Assembly: GCA_014529385.2 (NCBI GenBank)
Contig: CM043945.1
Span: forward strand, 95,706,112-95,770,111
DNA: 64,000 nt
Source: Adiantum capillus-veneris
Lineage: Eukaryota > Streptophyta > Polypodiopsida > Polypodiales > Pteridaceae
Reading direction: 5' to 3'
In this document: piece after piece, positions 10,495-21,644 of the stretch
Layout: each line of letters starts with the position of its first letter
Numbering within the stretch: position 1 is the stretch's first letter
The notes under the pieces: generated by a model
The model's input: the letters and a program-made list of their open reading frames with translations, nothing else
Databases searched by the model: none
What the model was told of the DNA's origin: nothing
Position numbers and translations under genes: made by a program

Positions 10495-11640
10495 CCCGAC
10501 CCCGGACTTATTAGCCACTTCCACCCTTACTTCATCGCGCATCGGGCATGCTTTCGTCTTCACCGTTTTGTGTTACAAGTCATAAGCCATAAAGAACCCA
10601 AGACATGGCGTTCATGGATTCAACAGAATATTTGTAGTTTCTTCTTGACGAGCTTTGCGACATTCTTTCGCGGCATCCTCAACAGAATCTTCCGATGGTG
10701 AAAAGTTTTCAACAACTTTTGAATTACATGTTACCCCCTCTGATGCCCCCGGTGGTACCTCCTCCTTCGGCACCAGAGAGTACAAGAGCTTCCAACCGGG
10801 AACCTTCCTAGCCGTCTGTTTCGATCGAGGGAGTCTTCAAGAATATGGTGCAGCCATCTGACCATGATCGAGTGCAACTGCCTTTGCCATCGCTGCCGCC
10901 CCCACCTCCCCAACCACCTTTTTACCAGGCTACAGTGGTTGGAGCCCATATGGATATCCTTATTATCTGTACCTAGGATACGTGCCTAACCAACCCAAAG
11001 ATTTCAAGGATGGTGGCACGACAATCAATTTTTTCACTTTCTCCGGGGTGAAAAATCGGAAGAAAGCATTGCAGTTCCTCAACAATTCGACAACATCTAT
11101 GCTTTGGGAAACTATACAAAAAAATCCAAGATTTCTCGAGCAGTAGGATTTCTTAAAGATAATGCTTTTCAAGTTTGAGTTTTGTTTGAGACCTGTATGC
11201 TTTCAGAAAAGCGTAGTGGTGGAGTTCAATCGCGACACAATTGCATGCTCCAAGGATCTGGCAAGCTTTCAAGACAGTATTTGCACGTAGTTATATGACT
11301 TTCTATGTTTGAAGTCCGGATCTTGGCAGAATGGGGCAATTTCAAAATGCTTGCCACAAAGACTATGGACAACTATAACCAAAGGTTTCTCGACGTATAC
11401 CTTCCGATATCCTTCTTTAGGTTCGTTCCCTTGGAGGCCCACTGCGAGCGATACACCATTGGACTACCATCACCGTTGTAGGAATGTTCTCTCTCCAAGC
11501 AAGTCTCCACCATGCAAGAGCTTATGGACCATGCTGCGGTCGGCTACAAACTGATGAAGGGAAAGCTGGAGTTTACCACAGAAGAACCTTTGGCCACTAA
11601 CCAAAACTGTCAGTGACAACGAACAACTTCTGGGGAGTCT
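10495..11640 (+). pseudogene. gag remnant, first copy
   Basis: Plus-strand pieces resemble the gypsy Gag capsid. About 10940-11110 reads NFFTFSGVKNRKKALQFLN, and about 11370-11480 reads NYNQRFLDVYLPISFFRFVP followed by CERYTIGLP, the Gag block that usually reads YNxxF...Y...CxRYxxGLP. Stops (for example near 11145) and frame changes interrupt it. The stretch is followed by a partial LTR rather than by protease or pol. Confidence 0.6.
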
Positions 11641-11756
11641 CTCTCTCTCTCTCTCTCTCTCTTTTAATTCAATTGTTATTGAAGTGCTAAAAGTATGTTC
11701 AATCTGCTCTTTTCTATTGGCACGTGGTGCCCTTCTTGCGACAGTGGTATCAAAGC
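11641..11756 (+). repeat. LTR fragment with primer binding site
   Basis: After a CT run (11641-11661), the sequence to 11743 matches the end of the 9679-10494 LTR ('ttgttattgaagtgctaaaag' to 'gcgaca'). One base later, TGGTATCAAAGC (11745-11756) is a tRNA-iMet primer site with one mismatch. This marks a second LTR-gag unit in tandem with the first. Confidence 0.8.
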
Positions 11757-12478
11757 ATCAGGCGTGTGCTTTTCTGAAAGCATACAGGTCCTACAAAAGA
11801 GCAGACAAAGCAAACCGACGCTTCCAAAGGCTACTGGAATTTCATTGACGAATCCTCGTGTCTCGACCCCGGACTTATTAGCCACTCCCATCCTTACTTC
11901 ATCGCGCATCGGACACGCTCCCGTCTTCATCGCTCTGCCTTATAGGGCATAAGCCATAAAGATCACTTGCAAGAGCAGGATCAAGGATTTCTCAAGCTGC
12001 CACCATTTTTCTCAGCGGTAGTGCCATGCAATGGTGGATGTCTATAGCTACCAAGCTGCACACTCCAAGGACTTGGCAAGCTTTCAAGAATTTTTTTGCT
12101 CGAAGTTATATGGTTTTGGCAGCTTCTAGCAGAGTGTGGTATCTTGAAATGCTTGCCATGGAAACCCTTACAGATTAAAACTTGAAATTTCTCGACATCT
12201 CTCAACAGGTGTCTCTTTTTGAATCGATAACCTTGGAGGTATATCTTGGGGCTACCATCATCACCACAGGAACTTTGTCTGTCGAAGCTTGTTTCGACTA
12301 TTCTAGAGCTTATGGAGCATGCTGCAATCGGCTACAACCTTACAGAAGAAACCTAACCATAATTTTGGGTGCAGGTTTTAGGGTGGAAAGCCAGTCGACT
12401 TTTCAAGCTCGATTGATGTCGAGACTGCATTTTAAGTTTGAGAATCTATTTGAGAACTTGTTTGGTGATCATGTTTGA
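11757..12478 (+). pseudogene. gag remnant, second copy
   Basis: The plus strand contains QWWMSIATKLHTPRTWQAFK and YMVLAASSRVWYLEMLA (about 12020-12160), then NLKFLDISQQVSLF and a 98-residue open frame to the stop at 12478. The WW...PRTW...F spacing fits the retrotransposon Gag capsid. A close minus-strand copy is at 14840-15403 (ATKLHTPRTWQACK, NLQSLDISQQVSL). No zinc knuckle, protease or pol follows. Confidence 0.65.
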
Positions 12479-12579
12479 AATTTGTTTGAAATGGATGGTA
12501 TCTGTTTTAAACCTATCTTGGTGCCGATTTAAATTGTTTAACTCTGGTTTTAAATACTGGTTTTGATGATTGGTGATTT

Positions 12580-13000
12580 TACTCCCGGGTGGAGTACTGA
12601 AAAATGATGTTTGAGAATGCTTGTTCATACTCATGGCCCGGACCCTAGTGGTTATTTGTGGGGGGAGTATTGAAATGTTTGAAAAGTGATGTTTAAAAAA
12701 AAAAACTCTTGGCCCGGACCTGGATGGTTATTTACGGGGAGATGATTATAAAGTTTGAGCAGTGGCTACTCTCAACACCTCCAAACGATGCAGGCTGCGG
12801 TTTGGGGGGTGTTTGGTTGTAAAAGGCCTCTATATCTCCCGGCTCGGACCTTTTTAGGTTATGTGGGAGGAGTGATGAGGGAGGCAGTAGGCTGGCGTGG
12901 TTAAGTAGGCTTTCGGCTCGTGTTGAATATCTCCTAGCCTGGACCTTGTTAGGTTATGCAGGAGGAGTGTTCATTGGCGACTTAAAGTTTCTATAACATG
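12580..13000 (+). repeat. repeated GGCCCGGACC motif array between gag and 3' LTR
   Basis: The motif CATGGCCCGGACC...GGTTATTTG.GGG recurs at about 12632, 12706, 12840 and 12935 (as 'ggcccggacc', 'gctcggacc' or 'gcctggacc'), each followed by a G-rich string. The minus-oriented sister element carries the same array at 14208-14560. No gene is seen here. The role is unknown. Confidence 0.7.
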
Positions 13001-13274
13001 TATAGGTGAGCATTTGTGTTGCATTGTGATGTGCCAACCACTGAATATTCCTTATTGGATGAGATACATCTAGGAAGTCAACGACCCAGGATATCAAGAG
13101 TTCCGATCTGGAATGAGACTCCTTATTGGATGAGATTCTTCTGGAAGCCAACGACCCAAGAAATCAAGAGCTTCGATTTGGAATGAGAAAATTGACTGTC
13201 CCTCAGAATGACCCTCGAAAATTTTAGTTGTTTTGCAGAAATGTTGTAATCGCAGACGATTACTTTCTTTCAAG

Positions 13275-13283
13275 CAGGGGGAA
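13275..13283 (+). other. polypurine tract of plus-oriented element
   Basis: 'agcagggggaa' directly precedes the LTR start TGTCACA at 13284. Confidence 0.7.
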
Positions 13284-13507
13284 TGTCACAAATTCTTGAC
13301 GTGTCAAGCCACTGAAGAACGGAGCCAACCTGCAGATCTCGGCCGAGGGGGCCTAAATCCTAAGTGAAGAAGCAGAACCAGCAGAAGAAGTTTTACCAAC
13401 TTGCAAAGTCTGCCAAGTGGCCTATTTTTAGAGAAGAGTTCCCGCCAACTTATGGGACCCTGTTTGATGGGGCACAAGTTACATAAAGGCATTAAAATAA
13501 GGCTGAC

Positions 13508-13541
<34 letters not shown>

Positions 13542-13833
13542 CGGACGCCCGCGTTTTACGTTGATGACACGTCATCATATTTTGTTGTGCAGTGTCTTCT
13601 GAGTGTGTTCTGCTTTATTTCTAATGCCTTTATGCCACTTGGGCCCCATTGGACGGGGTCTCGTAAGTTGGTGGGAACTTTTCTTTAAAAGTAGGCCACT
13701 CGTCAAGACTCTGTAAGTCTGTAAAACTTGGTCTTCTTCTGCTACTGCTTCTTCTTGGGGTTTCGGCCCCTTGGCCGGGATCTGAAGATTGGCTCCGTTC
13801 TTCAGTGGCTTGACACATGAGCAGTTTGTGACA
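13284..13833. repeat. inverted pair of LTR halves (imperfect palindrome)
   Basis: 13284-about 13510 is the start of the family LTR in plus orientation (TGTCACAAATTCTTGACGTG...). 13612-13833 is the same LTR start in reverse (...GAGCAGTTTGTGACA). Reverse-complementing the right half gives a close match across about 225 bp, including 'gtgtcaagccactgaagaac'. A (CA)n run and about 70 bp lie between the arms. PPT-like tracts flank both sides (13275-13283 plus strand; 13834 onward minus strand), so two elements face each other by their 3' ends. Confidence 0.85.
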
Positions 13834-14187
13834 TCCCCCCTTCTTGAAAGAAAGTAATCGTTCATGATTATAACATATTTGCAAAACAACTCAAGTTAGG
13901 TCAAAAATTTCCGAGGGACAATCCGAGGGACAATCAGTTTGCTCTTTTTTTGTTAAGGAGTTGGCTTCTCCTTTTGTCCAGATCGGAACTCTTGATATTT
14001 CGGCGTAGTGAAATTAGCCATCACACCTAGACCGCACTGATCTTCCACGGGTGTCTTGATGCACTAAAATTACTTACCCAGGCAATCTCATCCAATTAGG
14101 AATATTCAGTGGTTGGCACATCACAATGCAACACAAATGCTCACATATGCATGTTACAAGACATAGAAACATAAAGTCGCCAATGAA

Positions 14188-14570
14188 CCCCCCCCCCCCC
14201 CCCCCCGCAAATAACCATCCAGGTCTGGGCCATGTGCTGTTCAACGACTCTCTCATCACTCCTTCCGCAAATAACCTAAAAAGGTCTGGGCCATGAGATA
14301 TGGAGGCCTTTGACAACCAAATGCCCCCCATACCGCAGCCTGCGTCGTTTGGAGGTGGTGAGAGTAACCACTACTCAGACTTCTTAATACTCCCCTCGCA
14401 AATAACCATCTAGGTCCGAGCCATGAGTAACAACAACAATACTCCCCACGTAAATAACCACAAGGGTCCGGGCCATGAGTAAAAACAACACTTTTCAAAC
14501 ATTTCGATATTCGCCCCGCAAATAACCACAAGGGTCTGGACCATGAGTATGAACAAGCATTCTCAAATAT
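14188..14570 (-). repeat. motif array with poly-C run in minus-oriented element
   Basis: Five copies of the ggtcYggRccatg motif (about 14221, 14281, 14414, 14466 and 14531) mirror the array at 12580-13000. Read on the minus strand, the frames show repeated HGPDP-type peptides. A run of 19 C lies at 14188-14206. Confidence 0.7.
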
Positions 14571-14839
14571 CATTTCTCATGCCTTCAACCGGGAGTAAAA
14601 TCACCATCATGCCTTCAACCGGGAGTAAAATCACCAAACAATTCAAATCGGCACCAAGACAGGTTAAAAATAGATACCATCCATTCCAAACAAATTCCAA
14701 ACAGGATCACCAAAGAAGTTCTCAAACAAAGCCCAAACTTGAAAAGCAATCTCGACATCAGTTGAGCTCGAAAAGTCAATTGAATTTCCATCCTAAAACC
14801 TGCACCAAAAATTAGGGTTAGGTTCGTTCTGTAAGGTCG

Positions 14840-15403
14840 TAGTAGCCGACCACAGCATGGTCCATCAGCTCTTGGACAGATAGTCAGCGATGGTAGTCCC
14901 AAGACATAGCAATCACACCGGACCTCCAAGGTTATCAACAAGAGACACCTGTTGAGAGATGTCTAAAGACTGCAAGTTGTAATCTGCTAGGGTTTCCGCA
15001 GCAAGCATTTCAGGATACCCCATTCTGCCAGAAGTTGCACTTTGAAGGAAGATGTAAGAAACCATATAACTTTGGGAAAAAATTCTCTTGCAAGCTTGCC
15101 AAGTCCTTGGAGTGTGCAGCTTGGTAGCTTTAGACATCAACATCTGCATGGCACTGCTTTTGAGAAAAACAGTGACTTGAAACAAATTTTGAATCCTTCA
15201 AAGGATCTTTTTAGCTTATGCCCTGTAAGACATGAGCGATGAAGACGGAGCGTACCTGATGCGCAATGAAGTAAGGGTGGGAGTGCCTAATAAGTCCAGA
15301 ATCAGGACTCGAAGGTACTTCAAATAAAATTCCAGTAGTCTCTGGTTTGCTCTGTCTACTCTTTTGTAGGACCGGTATGCTTTCAGAAAAGCACATGCCT
15401 GAT
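14840..15403 (-). pseudogene. gag remnant of minus-oriented element
   Basis: Minus frames contain KATKLHTPRTWQACKRIF, SQSYMVSY and DYNLQSLDISQQVSL, the same gag blocks as the plus copy at 12020-12250. The 15216-15422 frame (AFLKAYRSYKRVDRANQRL) is the leader and early gag region. Frame changes break it. Confidence 0.6.
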
Positions 15404-15416
15404 GCTCTGATGCCAT

Positions 15417-16037
15417 TGTCACAAGATGGGCACCATGTGCGAGTAGAAAAGAACAGACTGAACAACTTTAAGCACTTAAAATAACAGCTGAAACTGAAAG
15501 AGATGCACGACATGAGACGAGGAGTGGCGAAGTTCCACCCCAAGAGAGCACTGGCCCCAAACACTGGCGCCCCTTTCGGTATTTCTTTATTATTACTGAT
15601 TCTCAAAGTACAATAGTCGGGGAGCACCTTCTCTGCAATCTGCGTGCTGATGAGTGCCAAAGAGGGCCCCCAAGCCTCATATTTAAAGGCCCAAAGCATA
15701 AAAGCATCAAATATGAATATGACCCCAAAAAAACACTTTCCTAAACTTTTGGGATTTTCCAAAAAAATCCGCCGTACGTCATCTTATTTTGCTGTGCAAA
15801 GTCTTCTGAGTGTGTTTTGCTTTATTTTTAATGCCTTTATGTCACTTGGGCCCCATCGAACGGGGTCCCATAAGTTGGTGGTAACTCTTCTTTTAAAGTA
15901 GGCCACTCATCAAGACTTCGTAAGTTTGTAAAACTTCTCCTTCTTCTTCTTCTGTTGCTTGGGGTTTTGGCCCCTTGGTCGGGATCTGAAGGTTGGCTCC
16001 GTTTTTCAATGGCTTGACATGTCAGCAGTTTGTGACA
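15417..16037 (-). repeat. 5' LTR of minus-oriented element
   Basis: 621 bp with TG...CA ends. It shares 'ggtatttctttat' and the terminal 'gcagtttgtgaca' with the other family LTRs. Its inner edge is set by the primer site at 15404-15415. Confidence 0.85.
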
Positions 16038-17458
16038 CAAACGAACTGTCTCCCTGTTGGTGTTAGAGCTAGCTGAAATTCACCATGCCGCGAGGACGAG
16101 TTTCACGAGGTAGTAGGCAAGCAAAGAGATTCATGGATGATCTGGATAGGGTCAGCACCATCAAGAAGGAGTTAGAGCAAGGCTCTGATACTAATGCTCC
16201 TCCTGGTCCAGGGACAACTGATGAATGGAGGGATTCTCAGCACTAGACTCATTCTAGAAGGAGACGTGCGAGGAGAGCAGACCGACGGACTCTATCCAAT
16301 GGATCTCACAGGAGCAGAAAACATACTGATGGCAGTGAGGGTGCCACGAGGCTGTGGCAACCACTAACCTTAGTTGTTGGTTTCTTTCACTTGATTTTTA
16401 CTTAATTTTTGGGACCCTCTTTTTGAAGTCACAAATGGCTGGACATTGTGTGGCTAGTGTGAAACGGCTGACGGCAGAGATTTTCACCCGCAATCGGGAA
16501 GGGTAGGTCGCCACGAGATGGTCGGGCCGGTCGGCACTGGCATCTGAGCAGTAAAAGGGTGTCTAGGCTCAATTTAAAGTCATTTAGGCCCCTCACTACA
16601 CTTTATAAGTCAGTGGGTACTAGGAATTAACTCAAAAGAGGCAAAGTGGACATTTGGCGGCTGCAGATGCAATTGCCAGGTCTGTAAGAAGAGGGGGTGC
16701 CCAAAATGAGAGAGGAGGCTGTTGTTTGCTAAAGAAGGGACTATAGTGTGTGTGTGAGTAGTGTGTGTAGGTGATCACAACTTTAATGGAAAGCTTGCCT
16801 ATGTAGCGTAATGATTTGCTCTCGTGCATCTCTCTCTCCGTTTTGCACATATGGTAATGCCCCACTAGTTTGGCTTCTCAAATGACCATGTACAATTCTG
16901 GGGGTTTTATGCGCGTTTGCTAAGGCAAGAGCCTTTTGAACATGCATCGGATTAGCTAATTGCTAATCCCCCACAAGTACGCATAGTTCCATCGCGAAGG
17001 ATTGCGAAACGGAGAGTTTTTTTTTAGTGAAAACTCGTCCATTTCAAAAGGGGAAGTGTTCCATTGCGTGCGGGAGCACTTGAGGCACACGTAGACGTGC
17101 TCGCTCCACCAAAACAATCCAAAACAGAAAATTACAGCCTGCTGTGTTTTTCTGCAGGTTTAGGGTTTCGCATGTAAACTGTAGGACATCGCCAGGGAGC
17201 CTCGAGAAAGCCTTGGAATGCTTAAACAGAGCTTTGGGCACCTGACAGTGACAAAACAGGGAATCACAGCATGCTGAAATTGACCTGCAGCTCACTGGAA
17301 AGCTTCCAAATCACAAGGGAAAGTATCCTTTACATGTACTTTTGACCTACAGGGGTTTTTACGCAGTTATGTGGCGAAATTGGGTCAAAAACCTGCAATT
17401 ACAGCCATGGACAGGTTTGGACAGCTTGGTGATTAAGCGTTCAGATCGTCTATTTGCA
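16038..17458 (+). other. unassigned stretch with a small basic reading frame
   Basis: TGGTGTTAGAGC at 16058-16069 resembles a tRNA-iMet primer site with two changes. It is followed by an ATG at 16085 that opens 53 codons (MPRGRVSRGSRQAKRFMDDL...), then a stop at 16244 and more Arg-rich sequence. This could be the beginning of a gag whose LTR was cut by the element at 13560-16037. From 16380 to 17458 I see only scattered short frames, a GT-rich run near 16749 and no recognisable domain. Confidence 0.35.
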
Positions 17459-17776
17459 ATAAGAATAAAGAAATACTGAAAGGGGCGCCAGTCTTTGGGG
17501 CCTACAGGGCGTCGCTGTCTGCTTGGGAGCGCTCTAGCTACCAAGCCGTGTTTTGTTTTGAAGTTTTGAACTCCAATCACAGGCTTATTCGTGAAGTTTC
17601 TCTGTGTCGTAAAGTTTGAGTAAAGTTTTTCAAGTAAAGAATCGGGTGAAAGCTAAAGTCTACTGCCCTAGGGGCCAGTTTCATGGTTCCATCGGGACAT
17701 AATCACTTTTTCCTTAAAGAGTGAGCCTTGGTTGGTTTGCGGTGAAGACACAGAGCACAGGAACTGGGAATTACAT
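17459..17776 (+). repeat. LTR-like leader of Gypsy-G
   Basis: 'aataaagaaatactgaaagg' and 'ggggcgccagtctttggggcc' match a block of the other LTRs (10325, 21475). The LTR may end at 'ccagtttca' (about 17680), followed by TGGTTCCATCGGGAC as a candidate primer site for another tRNA. The 5' boundary is not clear. Confidence 0.4.
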
Positions 17777-19553
17777 ATGGCTGACAGGACAAACAACGCG
17801 AGGGAAGAGGGTTCCTCTTCACAGGAAAGACAGGCTATTCCTCCAATGTTAGGTTGGCGAGAGTTCACAGCCACCCTTGTCTGTACCTTTTGTTGATTTG
17901 AATGATCCACAAGGTCAAGGGTATATGACTGGGCAACTAGATGAGGATGCGTTTAGGACACAATTGGTTACTACTATGAATGTGTTCTCTCGGTTGGTGC
18001 AGAATCCTAGGTTTATGGAATATTTTCAAGTGCCACCAGTGCCACAGCAGACAAGGCAACCGTCTCATGCAGTAGAGCTTGTTGAGGCTCAAGCCCAGGT
18101 CCCTTGTGTATCCCAGCAAGGCGGGGAGCACTCACATGTTGTGGAGTCACGTGGGGCTCCAAGACAAGTTCCTTCTGTCCACACGAACATGTGGTTAGGA
18201 TGCCTATTCCATAGGATTTATCAGTTCATCCAGCCACCTTTCAGAGTGCTCATGTTGCATTAAATGGACAGGAACGAGTTTCCAGGCTATGCAACAGGTT
18301 TTTCCACCACCCACGGTACATCATGGGTATTTCGGGGGTGGATCTGTGTTTTAGAGCATGGTTGGTTATGCGCCTGGAAACCAACAATATTTGCCAGGAA
18401 CAGTGTTTGGGGGTATGCAAGGCATGATGCCAAACCCCATGTATGGTAACATTGGCATGTAGCAAGGGTTTCAGTGCAACCTGGGCCAGTTTGGGGTGCC
18501 ACAAGGCAATTCTGGCATGACTGGTTTTTTTGACCAGCAGGCACATATGGCACCCGTGACGCAAAATGTCATTGGCAAAGGGGCACTGATGATCCTTATT
18601 ACAGTGTCCATGTTGTAGACAATTCCCTATGACGGTTTGGGAGCACTGGAAAAGTCAAAAGCATACAAAGAAGGTGGCATAATTGTAAAGTTTGATGCTA
18701 TGCAGGGAGGGAGGCATTTTACAGTGGCCTCAAAGGTTAGGAAAGCTGCCACTTTCTTGATAGGCAATGCGCTTACATGGTGGACGACACTGTTAATGCA
18801 AGGACAGACGCCCGCCACGTGGGTATATACTTCAAGTAAATGTTAGCATCTGCATGGTTGTCAAATGAATTTGAAGCCAATGTCATGACGGATTGTCACC
18901 AACTCACTGCGGCTACTTGCAAGAGCCTACAGGAGTACAATCGGAGTTTCTGTAAAGCGTTGCTCTCAGTTATCTCCTACAGGTTTGTGCCACTGACAGA
19001 GCATATTGAGAAGTATTGTTGTGGGCTGCCTAAAGGGCTTTGAGATTACTGTGCAAAGAACATAGTGGCTACCCTCACTCAGCTTATGTAAGTTGCCAAC
19101 ATTGGTCTTGCCTTGTTGAAGGGAGAGGACAATGGGTTTCCGGGCAACGGGAAAGGGGGTGAGAAAAATAAAAATTCAGCAAAGAAGCCCGTTGTGAAAG
19201 TGACTGCTGAAGCGTCCAAGAGGTCAGAAAAGGCAAACAAAGGCAAGGACTCAGCCGAGACGTGAAGGACAAGCTAAGAAAAAGAAAAGGAAGCCTTTTG
19301 TGCGCAAGTCGTTCGTGGAAAAGAAGGCTTTCAAATGGCTGAGAACAAATGTTTCATATGCGAGCAGCCTGGTCACTTTGCTATAGATTGTCCACAAAGA
19401 AGAAGACCAACTGATTCGGATGACAAAGAGGACAGGAAAGGCAAGAAGCCCAAACCCACGGCAGATCTAGTGCCAGATATGGTGGGTGATAGGCCAAGTT
19501 CAGATGCCAATGAGCTATGCATAGGGTGGGGTAAAGTCAGAGACCAGACATGA
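17777..19553 (+). pseudogene. Gypsy-G gag
   Basis: The ATG at 17777 (MADRTNNAREEGSSSQ) frameshifts near 17870 into FVDLNDPQGQGYMTGQLDED. Gln/Pro-rich sequence and the Met/Gly-rich block GMQGMMP follow. The capsid core is at 18610-19050 (GRHFTVASKVRKAATFLIGN, ALTWWTTLL, CKSLQEYNRSF, RYxxGLPKGL-type end). The zinc knuckle CFICEQPGHFAIDC lies at about 19351-19392. At least four frameshifts or stops break it. It encodes the particle protein of a Ty3/gypsy element and shares the Met/Gly-rich block with the remnant at 239-790. Confidence 0.8.
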
Positions 19554-21413
19554 CTTATCTTCTTTGATCTAGGTGCTAAAGCAAAATTTATCTCACCATA
19601 GTTGGCCATCAAGCTGGGCATCAAAACTAAAGAGATGGGGTACACAACAGAGACAGAGTTGGCATGTCCTGGCCACTCGGAGTGTGTTAGGCCTATCATT
19701 GGAAAGCTACGTCTGCATATCCAGTCATATGTGGACACATATAATTTTATATCTTGCCACTTGAAGGGTGCAATGCGCTGTTGGGAATCTCGTGGATGTT
19801 CCGTATACATGGAGTGCTGGATGTCTTCAACAAAAAGATCACCTTCAGCATAGGGGTAAAACTCACATCCTTGATGTAAAGCTTAAAGGGAAATCTACCC
19901 CTATTGTATCTGCTAGGCTATCACTTTTGTAATTAAGAATCATCTGTCTGCGTACTTGACTTTTTCACGTGATGTTTTAGATAATTGCTAATTAAATTTA
20001 TCTGTGTTAGATAAAGAAAGGTCAGCATTTTTGCGAGAGTTTAGTGACTGTTTTTCTGATTCATTACCGGCTCAGTTGCGGTCGGGGAGGCCTGAGGATC
20101 ATGCGATAGATTTGGTGCCAGGTTGTAGTCGACCAAATAGGCCTCCGTACAGGGTTAGTGTGGCTCAACAGAAAGAGATTATGGGCCAAGTAGAGGAGCT
20201 AATAGAGAAAGCCTAATTCAACCTAGTTCTTCACCCTTCTGCTCCCCAGTGCTTTTAGTGCAGAAGAAGGATGGCTCGTGGCACATGTGTTTGACTACCG
20301 TGCGGTGAACAAGAATACCATCAAGAGCAGATTTCCTATCCCAAGGAACCGACTAGAGGGTGCTGCGATTTTTAGCAGGTACCATCATATTCGAATCAGG
20401 CTAGAGGATGTGCATAAGAGTGCATTTAGGACGACATTTGGTCTGTACAAGTTCTAAGTGATGCAGTTCGATCTTACAAATGCTCCTGCTACGTTCAATA
20501 GGATGATAGATAGGATCTTCCGCCCACATTAAAAGTTTGTTGGCACATTCTTCGATGACATGATAGTCTACTCAAAGAATGAAGAGGAGCACAGGCGTCC
20601 TTGACCATTGTCTTCGAAGAGCTACGCAATCACAGGTTGCTTGTTAATCCTAAGAAAAGTGAGTTCTTCTTGGAAGATATTCACGTTCTTGGCCACATAG
20701 TGTCAAAGGATGGTATCCGAATGGTCTTCCCAATGTTGAAGCAATCAAGACATGGCCAGATTTGAAGACTATGCATGATGCCCGTAGCTTCTTGGGCTTA
20801 TGCTCTTACTACAGAAGGTTTATGAGGAACTTTGCCTAGATTGCTTCACCCCTACATGCTTTGCAAAAGAAATAGGTCACGTTCAAGTGGACACAAAAAG
20901 AGATTTCAGCTTTTAATCTCTTAACGGAAAAGATGACTTTGGATTCAATAATTGTTTTACCAGATCTCAGGAAGTCATTTGTGGTCCAGCGTGATGCGCG
21001 TGGCAACAGTATTGGGGCAGTGTTGATGCAAGATGGTCGGGTAGTAGCTTACGAGAGCAGAATCTTGCAAGGGCCAGAAAAGACTGCAAATGTATGAGAG
21101 AGAGCTACTGGCCGTGATTCATGTGCTCTCTAGCTAGAAGCACTACCTATTAGGTGCTAATTTTGTTGTCTAGATAGATCATTTGACCTTGCGATACTTG
21201 TTGACACAGTCAAAGCTATCTGAAAAACATACGCAATGGGCAAACTTTATTTCTATGTTCCACTTTCAAATTTTGCGTGTAGAAGGCAAGAAGAATGTTG
21301 TGGCTGATGCGTTAGCAAGAAAGCCACAAATTTCAGCTGTGCCAATTCCTTATCATCATGAGCTTGATGACATGAAGGAACAATATGAGCCAAGGGCTCA
21401 TTCTCTGGTATGA
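19554..21413 (+). pseudogene. Gypsy-G protease, reverse transcriptase and RNase H
   Basis: The protease begins LIFFDLGAKAKFIS (about 19556), with DLG in place of the usual D-S/T-G, and continues with PIIGKLRLHIQSYVD. The reverse transcriptase starts at about 20110 ([27 protein letters not shown]-type block). It has the intact catalytic FFDDMIVYS near 20550, and AYESR and LTQSKLSEKH in the RNase H. It ends at KNVVADALARKP (about 21290-21330). Numerous stops (20214, 20455, 20531 and others) make it inactive. Integrase is missing, because the sequence is cut off at about 21420-21440 by another LTR. Confidence 0.85.
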
Positions 21414-21439
21414 TTCTGCATGAAGGTGCAAAGGATGGA

Positions 21440-21644
21440 ATATCGGGGATGTACTGAGTTGAAGCAATATAAAGAAATACCGAAAGGGGCGCCAGGGTTT
21501 GGGGCCAATGCTCTCTTGGGGTGGAACTCCGCCACTCCGTGTCTCGTGTGTCGTGCATCTCTTTCAGTTCAATTGTTATTTAAAGTGCTTAAAGTTGTTT
21601 TGTCTGTTCTTTTCCATTGGCACATGGTGCTTGTCCCCATGACA
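21440..21644 (+). repeat. truncated plus-oriented LTR end
   Basis: 'gtactgagttgaagcaatat' through 'cacatggtgc...catgaca' corresponds to 10300-10494 and 11660-11743. The first half of the LTR is missing. It abuts LINE-A directly at about 21645, with no primer site. Confidence 0.75.

Larger units (their letters stand above)
13560..16037 (-). mobile_element. minus-oriented gag-only LTR element
   Basis: The 5' LTR is on the right (15417-16037, 621 bp, TGTCACAAGATGGGC...GTTTGTGACA). The primer-site complement 'gctctgatgcca' lies at 15404-15415 (one mismatch to tRNA-iMet). Then come gag, the GGCCCGGACC-type motif array, a purine tract (minus strand of 13834-13850) and a truncated 3' LTR ending 13833. 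It is the mirror image of the 11757-13284 interior. No pol is present. I find no target duplication, because the left LTR is cut by the junction with the plus-oriented copy. Confidence 0.8.

Noticed and set aside
12580-14570. CRISPR-like spacing of repeated motifs
   Set aside because: Motifs are degenerate, spacing is uneven, the DNA is eukaryotic retroelement sequence and no cas genes exist.
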